A DNA stretch of 64,000 bases from Bacteroidales bacterium. GTDB lineage: Bacteria; Bacteroidota; Bacteroidia; Bacteroidales; UBA932. The stretch spans positions 1 to 64,000 of the forward strand of contig JAGBAO010000013.1 in assembly GCA_017938925.1 (NCBI GenBank). The letters run 5' to 3'. The translations under genes were made by a program, and so were the position numbers. Position 1 is the stretch's first letter. Each line of letters opens with the position of its first letter. Below are positions 1 to 8,124 of the stretch, piece after piece. The notes below the pieces were generated by a model that worked only from the letters and a program-made list of their open reading frames with translations, made no database searches and was not told where the DNA came from.

Positions 1-71
1 CCAAATCGGCCTCTGAGTTATCTCAAAGACCGATTCATCATACTTTAATAGACTATATAAGACTATCTTTG

Positions 72-144
72 TGCTCCCCCAGGGGCTCGAACCCTGGACC
101 CCAACATTAAGAGTGTCGTGCTCTACCAACTGAGCTAGGGAAGC
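72..144 (-). tRNA. tRNA-Lys (anticodon CTT)
   Basis: The reverse complement folds into a full cloverleaf: a 7-bp acceptor stem with one T-G wobble, a D arm, an anticodon stem with loop CTCTTAA, a 5-bp T stem and loop TTCGAGC, and discriminator A. The anticodon CTT reads the lysine codon AAG. CCA is not encoded after the discriminator base. It is the distal member of three tandem tRNA-Lys genes, 43 bp beyond the next copy, and identical to it over the whole tRNA. Confidence 0.95.
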
Positions 145-187
145 TTTGCTTGAATTGCTTCAATATTTTTTGGGGCTTTCGCCTTTG

Positions 188-260
188 TGCTCCCCCAGGG
201 GCTCGAACCCTGGACCCCAACATTAAGAGTGTCGTGCTCTACCAACTGAGCTAGGGAAGC
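188..260 (-). tRNA. tRNA-Lys (anticodon CTT), second identical copy
   Basis: A 73-nt cloverleaf identical to the copy at 72-144, with anticodon CTT in loop CTCTTAA and no encoded CCA. The flanking text 'tttgtgctccccc' also precedes the other copy, so a few bases outside the tRNA were duplicated with it. It is the middle gene of the tandem and probably part of the same transcript. Confidence 0.95.
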
Positions 261-272
261 AGTATTTTTCCG

Positions 273-345
273 TGATTCGCTTGGGGCTCGAACCCAAGAC
301 CCCAACATTAAAAGTGTTGTGCTCTACCTACTGAGCTAGCGAATC
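273..345 (-). tRNA. tRNA-Lys (anticodon TTT)
   Basis: A cloverleaf with acceptor GATTCGC/GCGAATC, anticodon loop CTTTTAA (anticodon TTT, reads AAA and by wobble AAG) and discriminator A. It lies closest to the promoter and only 12 bp from the CTT copy. The anticodon arm is close to that of the CTT genes, while the acceptor stem differs. Confidence 0.95.
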
Positions 346-396
346 AATCCGTGGTCATTCTTGGGTCTCAAATGAGTTCCTTTCGAATTGGGACTG

Positions 397-427
397 CAAA
401 GGTACACTTTTTTTTGTAGTCTGCAAA
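397..427 (-). promoter_or_regulatory. Bacteroidetes-type promoter for the tRNA-Lys cluster
   Basis: On the minus strand a -33 box TTTG (427-424) is followed by exactly 19 nt and a -7 box TACCTTTG (404-397). This is a perfect match to the Bacteroidetes consensus TTTG-N19-TAnnTTTG. It lies about 50 bp upstream of the tRNA-Lys(TTT) gene. Confidence 0.85.
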
Positions 428-490
428 TTTTTCCCACAAAAAATGCTATCGAATAGCAGTTTTTACTCAGAAACTCCACTCATAAGGCGG

Positions 491-560
491 AAAGGTCGCC
501 CGACATTGCAAGGCAATGGCGGCACGCCCAGGGGGCTGTCGGCACGGCCGACTGGGGGAT
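491..560. repeat. 70-bp GC-rich hairpin repeat, copy 1
   Basis: One of two nearly identical 70-bp direct repeats (the other is at 637-706), differing only by compensating 1-base indels. Each contains two hairpins, CATTGC-AAG-GCAATG and GTCGGC-N-GCCGAC. Predicted reading frames across the region overlap on both strands and look like by-products of GC-rich sequence. It resembles an intergenic REP-like element. Confidence 0.7.
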
Positions 561-636
561 GATTCGGAGCGAAGCGACTGCGCCATCAGGCGCGCGACCG
601 GGCCGGGTATTTTGCCCGCAAAATACGGAAAGGCGA

Positions 637-706
637 AAAGGTCGCCCGACATTGCAAGGCAATGGCGGCACGCCCCAGGGGGCTGTCGGCAAGCCGACTG
701 GGGGAT
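637..706. repeat. 70-bp GC-rich hairpin repeat, copy 2
   Basis: The second copy of the 491-560 element in the same orientation. The spacer between the copies holds two further hairpins: GCGCC/GGCGC, and TATTTTGC-CC-GCAAAATA near 608-625. The whole 480-710 stretch is therefore dense in secondary structure and much richer in GC than its surroundings. Confidence 0.7.
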
Positions 707-767
707 AAACAAAATGACCGCCAGCCATCAGCTGACAGTCACCTAGTCCGATCAGTCAAATCTTTGA

Positions 768-983
768 CTATGCGTTGAGAGTGTAGTACTCACAAGACTT
801 TGCGCCCTTCACCTCAACCTCGACATTGAGCTTGCCCTCGCGAGCGAGCCATCCGAGAGCTGCAAAGAACTCAGCACTTGCAAGACCTGTCTCCTTCTTG
901 AGCTTGGTCTCAGTCATTCTGCCGTTTGTATTGAGCGCATTCCACACGAGACCTGCGTTGTTTCCGATGTTGTTGATTTCCAT
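768..983 (-). CDS. Small winged helix-turn-helix protein (DUF2582 type)
   Basis: A 71-residue protein resembling the Bacteroidetes winged-helix family PF10771 (DUF2582): an early NIGNNAGLVW motif, a central recognition region and a hydrophobic YYTLNA end. It is probably a cytoplasmic DNA-binding protein of unknown target. The ATG at 983 is preferred over an in-frame TTG three codons upstream because family members normally begin near this position. The leader carries a 6-bp hairpin (GCGACA/TGTCGC, 1014-1033). It stands alone between the hairpin repeats and the nuclease gene. The family assignment is by recall of its sequence pattern. Confidence 0.8.
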   Translation of the reverse strand: MEINNIGNNAGLVWNALNTNGRMTETKLKKETGLASAEFFAALGWLAREGKLNVEVEVKGAKSCEYYTLNA

Positions 984-1054
984 AATAATCAATCCACTTT
1001 AAAATTAAACTTTGCGACAGCCGAAATTGTCGCCTTACACTACTAATTCGGCGG

Positions 1055-1062
1055 CAAATATA
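1055..1062 (-). promoter_or_regulatory. Possible -7 box for the winged-helix gene
   Basis: The minus strand reads TATATTTG, a match to the TAnnTTTG -7 box, about 70 bp upstream of the ATG. No TTTG lies 19 nt further upstream, so only half of the consensus is present. Confidence 0.35.
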
Positions 1063-1231
1063 CACAAAATTTTTTATAACTAATTTTTACACAATGCATT
1101 AGCAACAGCAGCACATCAAACATTTTTGCCCATACAGCTAAAAAAACACTTACAATTTAAAAGCAAATTCAAATCATCCGACTTCATATATTAATTTGCA
1201 AGCCGATATATTACGATATGTTAATTTTTTG

Positions 1232-1239
1232 TAACTTTG
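1232..1239 (+). promoter_or_regulatory. Possible -7 box for the S1/P1 nuclease gene
   Basis: TAACTTTG matches the TAnnTTTG -7 box 28 nt before the ATG at 1268. The -33 position holds no TTTG. Confidence 0.45.
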
Positions 1240-1267
1240 TTGATTACGAATATTCAAATACTGACAT

Positions 1268-2074
1268 ATGAAAAGAATTTACCTGACACTACTAAGCATT
1301 TCAGTGCTTCTTAACTGCATTTCCGCCTATGCCTGGGGTCCCAAAGGACACGATGTGGTAGCTGCCATAGCTGAGCAGCATCTCACAAAAAAGGCAAAGA
1401 AAAACCTTGATAAGCTTCTTGACGGAAACTCCATAGTCTATTACTCTTCATGGATGGACAACATCCAGAACTCTCCATACTGGAAGGACGGCTACAACAA
1501 GACCAAGACCTGGCACTACGCCAACGTGGACAAGGGCGAGACTTATCAGACAATGAAGAAGAACGAGAAGGGAGATGTGGTTTCAGCACTGACCATGCTC
1601 ACTAAGGAACTCACCGAGAATTATGACAACCTCACAGACAGCATGAGGGTGGACTATGTGAAGATGATCATCCACATGGTCGGAGACCTTCACTGTCCGA
1701 TGCATGCCGGAAGACTGACTGACCGCGGCGGGAACGGATGCAAGGTGAAGTGGTTCGGTCAGAAGACCAATCTGCATTCGGTATGGGACAGCAAGATGAT
1801 CGACTCGGCACGCAAGTGGAGCTACAGCGAGTGGCGTGACCATCTCGACCGCAAGGACAAGAAATTCAAGAAGGCTGCTGTCCAGGGCACATACGAGGAA
1901 TGGTTCATGGGCACCGTGGAAAACGCCGCCGAGATCTACGACTATGTGGAGAGGCAGGAAAAGGCCGAGCCGAACCTTTCATATCAGTTCGTCTATGACT
2001 TCTCCCCTATGCTCGAAGAGCAGCTGCTGCTCGGAGGTCTCCGTCTGGCACACGTGCTGAACTCGATATTCTAA
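1268..2074 (+). CDS. Secreted S1/P1-type zinc nuclease (stand-alone copy)
   Basis: A 268-residue protein of the S1/P1 nuclease family, zinc enzymes that cut single-stranded DNA and RNA (some also remove 3' phosphates). A signal peptide of about 22 residues ends just before W23, which would become the N-terminal tryptophan that binds zinc in this family. All expected trinuclear-zinc ligands are visible: H28, D64, H83, H136, D140, H146, H170 and D174. It probably works in the periplasm or outside the cell. It stands upstream of the AraC regulator and is a paralogue of the nuclease at 15872-16735. Length is normal for the bacterial family. Confidence 0.9.
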   Translation: MKRIYLTLLSISVLLNCISAYAWGPKGHDVVAAIAEQHLTKKAKKNLDKLLDGNSIVYYSSWMDNIQNSPYWKDGYNKTKTWHYANVDKGETYQTMKKNEKGDVVSALTMLTKELTENYDNLTDSMRVDYVKMIIHMVGDLHCPMHAGRLTDRGGNGCKVKWFGQKTNLHSVWDSKMIDSARKWSYSEWRDHLDRKDKKFKKAAVQGTYEEWFMGTVENAAEIYDYVERQEKAEPNLSYQFVYDFSPMLEEQLLLGGLRLAHVLNSIF

Positions 2075-2147
2075 TCGCAAGGATTTCAAATTTTGACATA
2101 AGGACTTAGTTTTTAGGGCGCATTGCAAGGCATATCAAAAATTTAAG

Positions 2148-2155
2148 TATTTTTG
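2148..2155 (+). promoter_or_regulatory. -7 box upstream of the AraC-type gene
   Basis: TATTTTTG fits TAnnTTTG and lies 30 nt upstream of the ATG at 2186. The same octamer followed by TG recurs before the genes at 32943 and 39656, so it appears to be a common local promoter form. The -33 region is only TTG-like. Confidence 0.5.
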
Positions 2156-2185
2156 TGAGACTTTGAAAAACCGCAACACTAAACT

Positions 2186-3079
2186 ATGTCTCAAACCACT
2201 CGCAGAAAATACCTTACGATTAATCCCAGTGACCAAAAATGGGGGTTGACTATACATTCTGTCGGACACCAGGTCATATCAGAAAACGAAGCATACCCGC
2301 CACAGGTGCACCCTACCAGATATCTTTTCAACATTGAAAACGGGCGTATCCTGAACGAGTACCAGCTTCTGTATATCACCAAAGGCCGCGGAATGTTCTC
2401 CTCTGAATCAAGCGGAAGGTCACAAGTCAAGGAAGGCTATATGTTTCTTCTGTTTCCCGGGGAATGGCACACCTACAGGCCTGACCCGGAAACGGGATGG
2501 AACGAGTATTGGATCGGATTTGACGGAAGAATCATGGACGAGTGGGTCAAGGATGGCTTCTTCCACAAGGAGAGTCCGGTCTTCAACATAGGACTCAACG
2601 AAGAGATCATAGCACTTTACAAGCGCGCAATAATCATTGCAGAAGCACAGGAGGCCAACTATCAGCAGGCACTTTCAGGCATAGCATGCAACCTTGTCAG
2701 CATGGCCTTATATCTGAGCAGAAACCGAGATTTCAACAAGTCTGACGTCGCATCTCAGATGAATCAGGCAAAGATAGCCGTGCATGAGAACATCAGCGCA
2801 ATCACACCGGAAGAACTGGCCCGGATAACCTGCATGAGCTACTCAAAATTCAGAAAGATTTTCAAGGAATACACTGGTTTTGCCCCTTCACAGTACATAC
2901 AGGAGGTCAGGATAACCATGGCCAAGGAACTTCTGACAAACACATCGAAATCTATCAAGGAGATAGCCATAGAACTCGGATATGAGAACAAGGACTATTT
3001 CTTCACTGTTTTCAAGAAAGTGACAGGAAACACTCCCATCACCTACAGAAGACACACCCAGGGCGAAGACCTGAAATGA
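2186..3079 (+). CDS. AraC-family transcriptional regulator
   Basis: A 297-residue regulator. Residues about 20-150 form a cupin-like sensing domain (hydrophobic strands, a GEWHTY motif), and residues about 190-290 form the paired helix-turn-helix AraC domain with typical motifs (SYSKFRKIFKEYTG; IKEIAIELGY followed by YFFTVFKKVTG). The ligand is probably a sugar or breakdown product entering the cell. It is convergent with, and overlaps by 37 bp, the last gene of the SusC/D operon. It could control that operon or the rhamnose genes; the sequence does not decide between them. Confidence 0.9.
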   Translation: MSQTTRRKYLTINPSDQKWGLTIHSVGHQVISENEAYPPQVHPTRYLFNIENGRILNEYQLLYITKGRGMFSSESSGRSQVKEGYMFLLFPGEWHTYRPDPETGWNEYWIGFDGRIMDEWVKDGFFHKESPVFNIGLNEEIIALYKRAIIIAEAQEANYQQALSGIACNLVSMALYLSRNRDFNKSDVASQMNQAKIAVHENISAITPEELARITCMSYSKFRKIFKEYTGFAPSQYIQEVRITMAKELLTNTSKSIKEIAIELGYENKDYFFTVFKKVTGNTPITYRRHTQGEDLK

Positions 3080-4677
3080 CAGTTCACGAGCGGATTTGAT
3101 GAATTTCCGGCAATCTCGCCAGATCTGGAGCCAGCGGACACCGGTTCCGCTTCAACCGCAGGAGCCGTGAGTGACAGACAATTGGATATGATATTCGGAG
3201 CATCGGTTCCGGAATTGCTGGCCGACTCACCGATGAGGCCACCGACGTTATAAACTGCCGGAGTCCCTCCGACTGACACGCTGCCCTTGCTGACGCATGA
3301 ATCTATCGTAAGGACAGATTCTCCGGAATATGCTCTACCGATGATTCCACCGACGTTAAGGCGTCTTGTTGACTCACGTGCAGTCACGGAAATCTCTGCC
3401 AGGTTCTCGCAGCCGACAACCTTTCCACGGACCATATAGCCAACGATTCCACCGACATTGCAGTTCTCTTTAGCCGTCGATGTGTTTACAACTTTCAGAT
3501 AACCGCACACAGAGCAATTGTTTACAGAACCGATATGAGCATTGTTACCTCCCCCTGCAGAAAGTCTCTGAGCGAGGATGGCTGTCCACATAGTATCTGC
3601 CTGCGCAGGCAGCTGCACCTCTATCTGTGAATCCAGCCTCAGATTTCTCACTACTCCTCTGAGTTCATTGAACATAGGACATTTCAGGCCGGAAACTGTG
3701 TGTCCACCTCCGTCAAACGTTCCCTGAAACAGATTCAGCGGCGTATCCCAGCACCCTGATTCCACCACCACATCACTGACAAGGACTGCAGACAAGGTAT
3801 TCTCACCAGACTCTACCCTATTGCGGAATGAGGCAAGAGAGGCAGCATCAGAAATGACAAGAGAGGCAGATTCATGCGGTTCGAAAACGGTACGCGGACA
3901 CAGATATACGCTTCCCGCCGTGACCTTTACTCCGGAAAGAAGATGAATATGCATCGTCTGCCCATCCGATGCGACTATGGTCGCATCCAGGCCATTTGTA
4001 CAGGTCCCAGGCAGGACCGGGATATCCAGAAACCTTTCCTGCACGACCGAGAGTCTGCATTCAGAGCCTGGCGTATGACAGATAACATTCTGTCTGTCGA
4101 TCAGTTCTATCCTTGCTTCCTCCTTCCCTGAGGGAATGAGCACGCTTCCGGAGACCGGGTTCGAAGCAGATGACCTGAGACATACATGGGATATGACACA
4201 ATGGCTGCCATCATCCAAGAGAGGGACTCTGACTATGGCTGCGACATGCTTCAGACGCACAGTCTCGTTCTTGTCTGCACATCCATACATCGGAACCCTG
4301 ACTGTTCCTTCAGCGCCATGCAGAACCTGCATTGAAGACACTCTTGCCACATCTGAAGCGAGCCACTCACCGACCCTGACCTCGTATGGGGCAGTCAGGG
4401 AATCCCTGAAGGCAAATACAGCAGATGTCCCACCGGCTTCCCCTGCTTCAAGAGGATCCGACAGGATACCATTGACCGTTATCCTGTCACCTTCATTCCA
4501 CAACATGGAATATGAATCAGAATCACCCTCCGAAAGCATTGTCCGGGTATGCGTCTGAGGAAGCGAAACCTCCAGATACGTCTGCTGTTTCACTTGCGGA
4601 ACAGCAAGATTCTCTTCACACGAACACAGGAACAACACCTGAAGCAAGAGGCTCATATATACAGGGAATCGCTTCAT
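3043..4677 (-). CDS. Lipoprotein with fimbrillin-like N-terminus and GLUG-type repeats
   Basis: A 544-residue lipoprotein with lipobox LCSC (cysteine about residue 20). The N-terminal half (about 30-270) resembles Mfa-like/fimbrillin domains (acidic loop, WNEGDRITVNG, FAFRDS). The C-terminal third contains GLUG-like repeats with NVGGIVG, NVGGIIG and NVGGLIG cores, found in adhesins and surface structural proteins. It is the last gene of the minus-strand operon, 4 bp after the EEP gene, and is probably exposed at the cell surface. Binding target unknown. Its end overlaps the convergent AraC gene. Confidence 0.75.
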   Translation of the reverse strand: MKRFPVYMSLLLQVLFLCSCEENLAVPQVKQQTYLEVSLPQTHTRTMLSEGDSDSYSMLWNEGDRITVNGILSDPLEAGEAGGTSAVFAFRDSLTAPYEVRVGEWLASDVARVSSMQVLHGAEGTVRVPMYGCADKNETVRLKHVAAIVRVPLLDDGSHCVISHVCLRSSASNPVSGSVLIPSGKEEARIELIDRQNVICHTPGSECRLSVVQERFLDIPVLPGTCTNGLDATIVASDGQTMHIHLLSGVKVTAGSVYLCPRTVFEPHESASLVISDAASLASFRNRVESGENTLSAVLVSDVVVESGCWDTPLNLFQGTFDGGGHTVSGLKCPMFNELRGVVRNLRLDSQIEVQLPAQADTMWTAILAQRLSAGGGNNAHIGSVNNCSVCGYLKVVNTSTAKENCNVGGIVGYMVRGKVVGCENLAEISVTARESTRRLNVGGIIGRAYSGESVLTIDSCVSKGSVSVGGTPAVYNVGGLIGESASNSGTDAPNIISNCLSLTAPAVEAEPVSAGSRSGEIAGNSSNPLVNCHFRSSPWVCLL

Positions 4678-4681
4678 GACA

Positions 4682-5827
4682 TCAGAAATCTAGCAATGAA
4701 TACACCAGGAAATGATCCGAAGGGAAAATATAATCCCCGGCAGAACTGCGATATTTATTTCTGTCCACGCCATATGCAACCACATTGAAGCCATCGGACA
4801 GGATATGATCCGGACGGATCGTAAACAAGGTCTCGTTATCCTTGGCATTCATCGTGGTTATCGCTCTGCCGGATGTGATATAGGTCCCTTCCCGCAAGGA
4901 GACCTCCTCATAGGCATCTGTCCAGCGGTCCGACGACCGGAAAAGTTCAAAGGAAGCATCCCCTGCCGTCGCATTGAAATCGCCAAGGATTATCGAACGG
5001 TTCCCAGCCGAAACCATCCTGACGGCCTGTGCCAGGACAGTTTCGGCATTGGCGCACTGAGACCTCTCGTCCTTGACCACCTGACCCGCAGCATCCGTAT
5101 ATGAATAGGTCACGTCATTGTGCAGACAGAAGACATGAAAATCCTCGCCAGACTCCAAATGGGTAAAGAGAGCCCATACGCAGTGACGCTGTTCGTTACA
5201 GACATCAACTTCTTCTCCGGTCTTATGATCCCGTACAGCCGCTCCATCAAGTTCCTTGGGAGCAGTCCTGAACACGCCTGATTCCTTGAGTTCCACAACG
5301 TCCGGAGAATACAGAAGGCAGCAGGACAGGCTAAGAAGTCCGGAAGTCTGAGAAGAAGAAATCACAGGAGTTCCGTTCTTGTCAAAGATCACCTTCTCAT
5401 ATGAAGGTAAAAGACCAAATATATCAAACGACCTGCTGGACACCTCGTTTAGCCCTATTATATCAGGAAAGTCAGCCTTGATGCACTCTGCTACTGCCAC
5501 CGCAGCATTTTCCCATTTCAGGATTTCCTTGAGTTCCTCAGTCTTTGCGCCTTTGTCACCCGTCCTTCCGCTTGGAGACCATATATTATATGAAGCCACT
5601 TTAAGCAGAGGTTCGTCAGACACCTCCACGCATGGCATGTCATCCATGGAAATCCCCGGACAGCCGGAGGAATCCCTGTCGGAGGGGATTTCGACCGGAT
5701 CATCAGTCGGGTCATCCACTACAGGAAACTTCTCCCGACACGAGGTTATCGTGAGCAGGAGAAGCATGACATATTTTGTAGTCTTCAAGACTGCATTCAT
5801 TGCTGGCATATCTAATCTAATTGTCAT
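4682..5827 (-). CDS. Endonuclease/exonuclease/phosphatase-family lipoprotein
   Basis: A 381-residue lipoprotein (lipobox ITSC, C30) with an endonuclease/exonuclease/phosphatase (EEP) fold. Catalytic signatures are intact: N81 in the SYNI strand, E128 in GLNE, H236/N237, D283 and N285 in GDFNA, D340-H341 and the terminal S-D-H at 370-372. Family members cleave nucleic acid or other phosphodiesters such as phospholipids. Start alternatives at 5809 and 5800 give a more basic, shorter signal peptide; 5800 is attractive. It sits in the SusC/D operon, so an extracellular phosphodiesterase role is likely. The substrate is not determined. Confidence 0.85.
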   Translation of the reverse strand: MTIRLDMPAMNAVLKTTKYVMLLLLTITSCREKFPVVDDPTDDPVEIPSDRDSSGCPGISMDDMPCVEVSDEPLLKVASYNIWSPSGRTGDKGAKTEELKEILKWENAAVAVAECIKADFPDIIGLNEVSSRSFDIFGLLPSYEKVIFDKNGTPVISSSQTSGLLSLSCCLLYSPDVVELKESGVFRTAPKELDGAAVRDHKTGEEVDVCNEQRHCVWALFTHLESGEDFHVFCLHNDVTYSYTDAAGQVVKDERSQCANAETVLAQAVRMVSAGNRSIILGDFNATAGDASFELFRSSDRWTDAYEEVSLREGTYITSGRAITTMNAKDNETLFTIRPDHILSDGFNVVAYGVDRNKYRSSAGDYIFPSDHFLVYSLLDF

Positions 5828-5867
5828 TCCGGATCTCTCCGAGAGTGGAGATGACTCGGAATGACAA
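5821..5867. repeat. Inverted repeat of the CGGAATGACA family
   Basis: A perfect 11-bp inverted repeat, TTGTCATTCCG (5821-5831) and CGGAATGACAA (5857-5867), with a nested small hairpin TCTCC/GGAGA. It lies between the fimbrillin-like and EEP genes and overlaps the extreme 5' end of the longest EEP reading frame. Related sequence is found at 27521 and 32755. Confidence 0.7.
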
Positions 5868-5914
5868 TATATAAATTATTTTTTGACGGGACAAGCCGTC
5901 GTTTCATATCCGGT

Positions 5915-7918
5915 TTATTTTGCCACTCTTACGCAGCGGACGCACCCACCATGACGAGCATTCCACTTATATTCAGTAGAGGAACTTGTCGTACTAAAAG
6001 TTGAACTATTAGTCCAATATAGTCTGCAACCCATTCCCTGCTGAGCATTATTTGGATCAACCTCATCATACCAATAAACACTATATGAGCCAGTACCGGC
6101 CATTTTCTTAGCCTGTCCATCATTACCGTTTCTCATTCCTGCTCTAGGAAAAATCACTGATTGAGCAAGTGTAACTTGAGCAATGCTTGTATTTGTCCAA
6201 TTTGCAGCCTCGGGGTCTGAGGCGTCATATAGCTTTTGCATTTCTGATTTATTGATAACTCTGTAACCATACGGGCAAGGATTCGCGTTGGTTCGTGATG
6301 TCCAATTTGTTCCATCAGTACTATAGCCAGGGACCTTTCCCTCGTCAGCCATTGTTATAGGATATTTTGAACCTAACTCTTGAGTCACTCCATTGAAATC
6401 ACCCAAATATCCCCATGTTAAAACATTATTTATCGACGCTCCTGTATTTATAACAGACTTTTGACTCGCACCGGAAAATATTGTAGTTGATGTTTCATCA
6501 GTCGCTCCCCGTGAGCCAAGAATTGGATCTTTTCTACCCCACTGATAAAAATGTCCCTTACCACAAATCAAGGTTGAATTTAATTCTCCAGCTGAAGCTA
6601 CATCAAATTTATACGCTGCACCCAGATTGCGATCCATAATCACAACACCTTCCGCCATAATATCTTGAAGTCCTGATGTAAGCCATATATTCCAAGTCCA
6701 AGAAAGGTCATTATCTGCATCAACTACTCCCAAGATCACATTACCGTATTTATATCCCGATGGTATTGTAAAGAACAGTTTTCCATTTTCCATCTTGATA
6801 TCATTCATCATGGTTGTTGGAAGCGTTTCTGCAGTTGTACATGCATCACCAGAAGCCCACACCCAAGTTGCAGAAGTTCCGGTCACTTCCTCACCGTTCG
6901 GTTTCTTGGCATCAAACATATAAGTACCGGCAGACTGAACTACATAGCAGTTTGCATACTGCTTGTTCGGCGAAAGATTGATTGCCGGATCAGCCGCAAA
7001 TGTCAACGCAGAAGGAGTGATCTCCGCACGCTTGATAACCAGAGAATTGTTTGTCCCTACCTTCATGATATTGCCATCCATATCCTTGAACGTGAATACA
7101 AGATTATGAGTTCCCTCAGGAAGTCCGAAATACATGTCGGTTCCATTTTCCTCCAGCTGCACACCGCCAACCGTGACAGTCTCTTCATCTACAGTCTCCT
7201 TTGAAGTATATGTATATGTCAGCATATAATCCTTATTAGGATCGCCTGTTCCAAGCACGGTCATGAGCGGCTTTTCAGATGCATATGGCACCGAAGCGTT
7301 GCCGCTGATGATCTTGTCGGACTCAATCTTGACCTGAGCTATTTTAGCTGTACCCTTTACTGTCAGCTTGAGAAGTCCGCAGGTGTGCTTGAAACGAAGC
7401 AGCTCACCCTGCTGGGCATACGCAATGATCGGAAGAGAGGCAGGAAGGAAGCTATCTGTTCCATTCGGGCCGGCAACCATACGTATCTTAACCGTACCTT
7501 CACCATATCCTTCTCCTTCCGGTTCGAATTCCGCCGTAGCTGTACTTCTGTTAGGATATGAAGCTACGATTGTCTCAACTGTCGATGATGGAGTGTACTT
7601 ATTATCTGCATCCTCATCTGCAGTTATCCATTCAAAAACCGCTATACCATCTTCTACCGATGTACATTTGTATTTACAGTGACCATGATGATTGGTTTCA
7701 TCAACGATGCCATTGAACACAGAAATGACATCCCCCACTTCAAAAGAAAGCTGGGTGCCGTTAAGGTCCATCTTGGTCTCAGGGTCAATCACAGCCTTGA
7801 GTACAGGATAGTTGTTCTCCACTACGTCCTGAACAGGCTCATCAATGTGCTGCTCCTTGTTACATGCAGCTAAAGTCATGGCTGCTACAGCCAGAATTGA
7901 AATATAAATCTTCTTCAT
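5915..7918 (-). CDS. Fimbrillin-like lipoprotein with C-terminal FISUMP domain
   Basis: A surface lipoprotein of about 667 residues (lipobox LAAC). The N-terminal half has the fimbrillin (Mfa-like) pattern. The C-terminal part, from about residue 395, is a FISUMP domain (Fibrobacter succinogenes major paralogous, C-type-lectin-like), with MDRNLGA, FYQWGRKDP, NPCPYGYRV and a final CVRCVRV strand. The start at 7918 is chosen because GGAGG lies 8 nt upstream; the longer ATG at 7933 overlaps the previous stop (TAATG). It is probably a binding or adhesive component of the SusC/D system. Ligand unknown. Confidence 0.8.
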   Translation of the reverse strand: MKKIYISILAVAAMTLAACNKEQHIDEPVQDVVENNYPVLKAVIDPETKMDLNGTQLSFEVGDVISVFNGIVDETNHHGHCKYKCTSVEDGIAVFEWITADEDADNKYTPSSTVETIVASYPNRSTATAEFEPEGEGYGEGTVKIRMVAGPNGTDSFLPASLPIIAYAQQGELLRFKHTCGLLKLTVKGTAKIAQVKIESDKIISGNASVPYASEKPLMTVLGTGDPNKDYMLTYTYTSKETVDEETVTVGGVQLEENGTDMYFGLPEGTHNLVFTFKDMDGNIMKVGTNNSLVIKRAEITPSALTFAADPAINLSPNKQYANCYVVQSAGTYMFDAKKPNGEEVTGTSATWVWASGDACTTAETLPTTMMNDIKMENGKLFFTIPSGYKYGNVILGVVDADNDLSWTWNIWLTSGLQDIMAEGVVIMDRNLGAAYKFDVASAGELNSTLICGKGHFYQWGRKDPILGSRGATDETSTTIFSGASQKSVINTGASINNVLTWGYLGDFNGVTQELGSKYPITMADEGKVPGYSTDGTNWTSRTNANPCPYGYRVINKSEMQKLYDASDPEAANWTNTSIAQVTLAQSVIFPRAGMRNGNDGQAKKMAGTGSYSVYWYDEVDPNNAQQGMGCRLYWTNSSTFSTTSSSTEYKWNARHGGCVRCVRVAK

Positions 7919-7932
7919 GTTCATTTCCTCCA

Positions 7933-8124
7933 TTAGTTCCAGCCATTGAATTCATCTCCTAAAGTCAAGGTCTCGATAAAGTTGCTCTGAGGGTCATCAC
8001 TTGAACAGAGAACACCCTGAAGTTCAAGTTCTGCAACCTCTACAGCCGGAGTCTTATACTCAACAGCCGTGTCGTTGCCAGTTTTGATTTTCATAACGAT
8101 ATTGGTTTTTAGTTGTTGTTTCAT
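7933..8124 (-). CDS. 63-residue Bacteroidales peptide with VLCSS motif
   Basis: A small protein with the pattern YKTPAVEVAELELQGVLCSS then a short acidic, aromatic tail ending EFNGWN. Short proteins with the same 'Y-[ED]-[TS]-P ... V-L-C' layout commonly accompany fimbrillin or surface-lipoprotein genes in Bacteroidales; their function is unknown to me. There is no signal peptide. The ATG overlaps the SGNH stop (ATGA) and the stop overlaps an upstream ATG of the fimbrillin gene (TAATG), so translation is coupled on both sides. An internal ATG gives a 53-residue form. Confidence 0.65.
   Translation of the reverse strand: MKQQLKTNIVMKIKTGNDTAVEYKTPAVEVAELELQGVLCSSDDPQSNFIETLTLGDEFNGWN

Noticed and set aside
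72-345. tRNA genes as the attachment site of the island
   Set aside because: The integrase is more than 50 kb away and no partial tRNA copy was seen near 51.9-52.2 kb.
467-746. Overlapping frames of 76-82 codons on both strands
   Set aside because: They lie wholly in the GC-rich duplicated hairpin element, repeat the same words (from the repeat), and have no start signals or protein-like composition.
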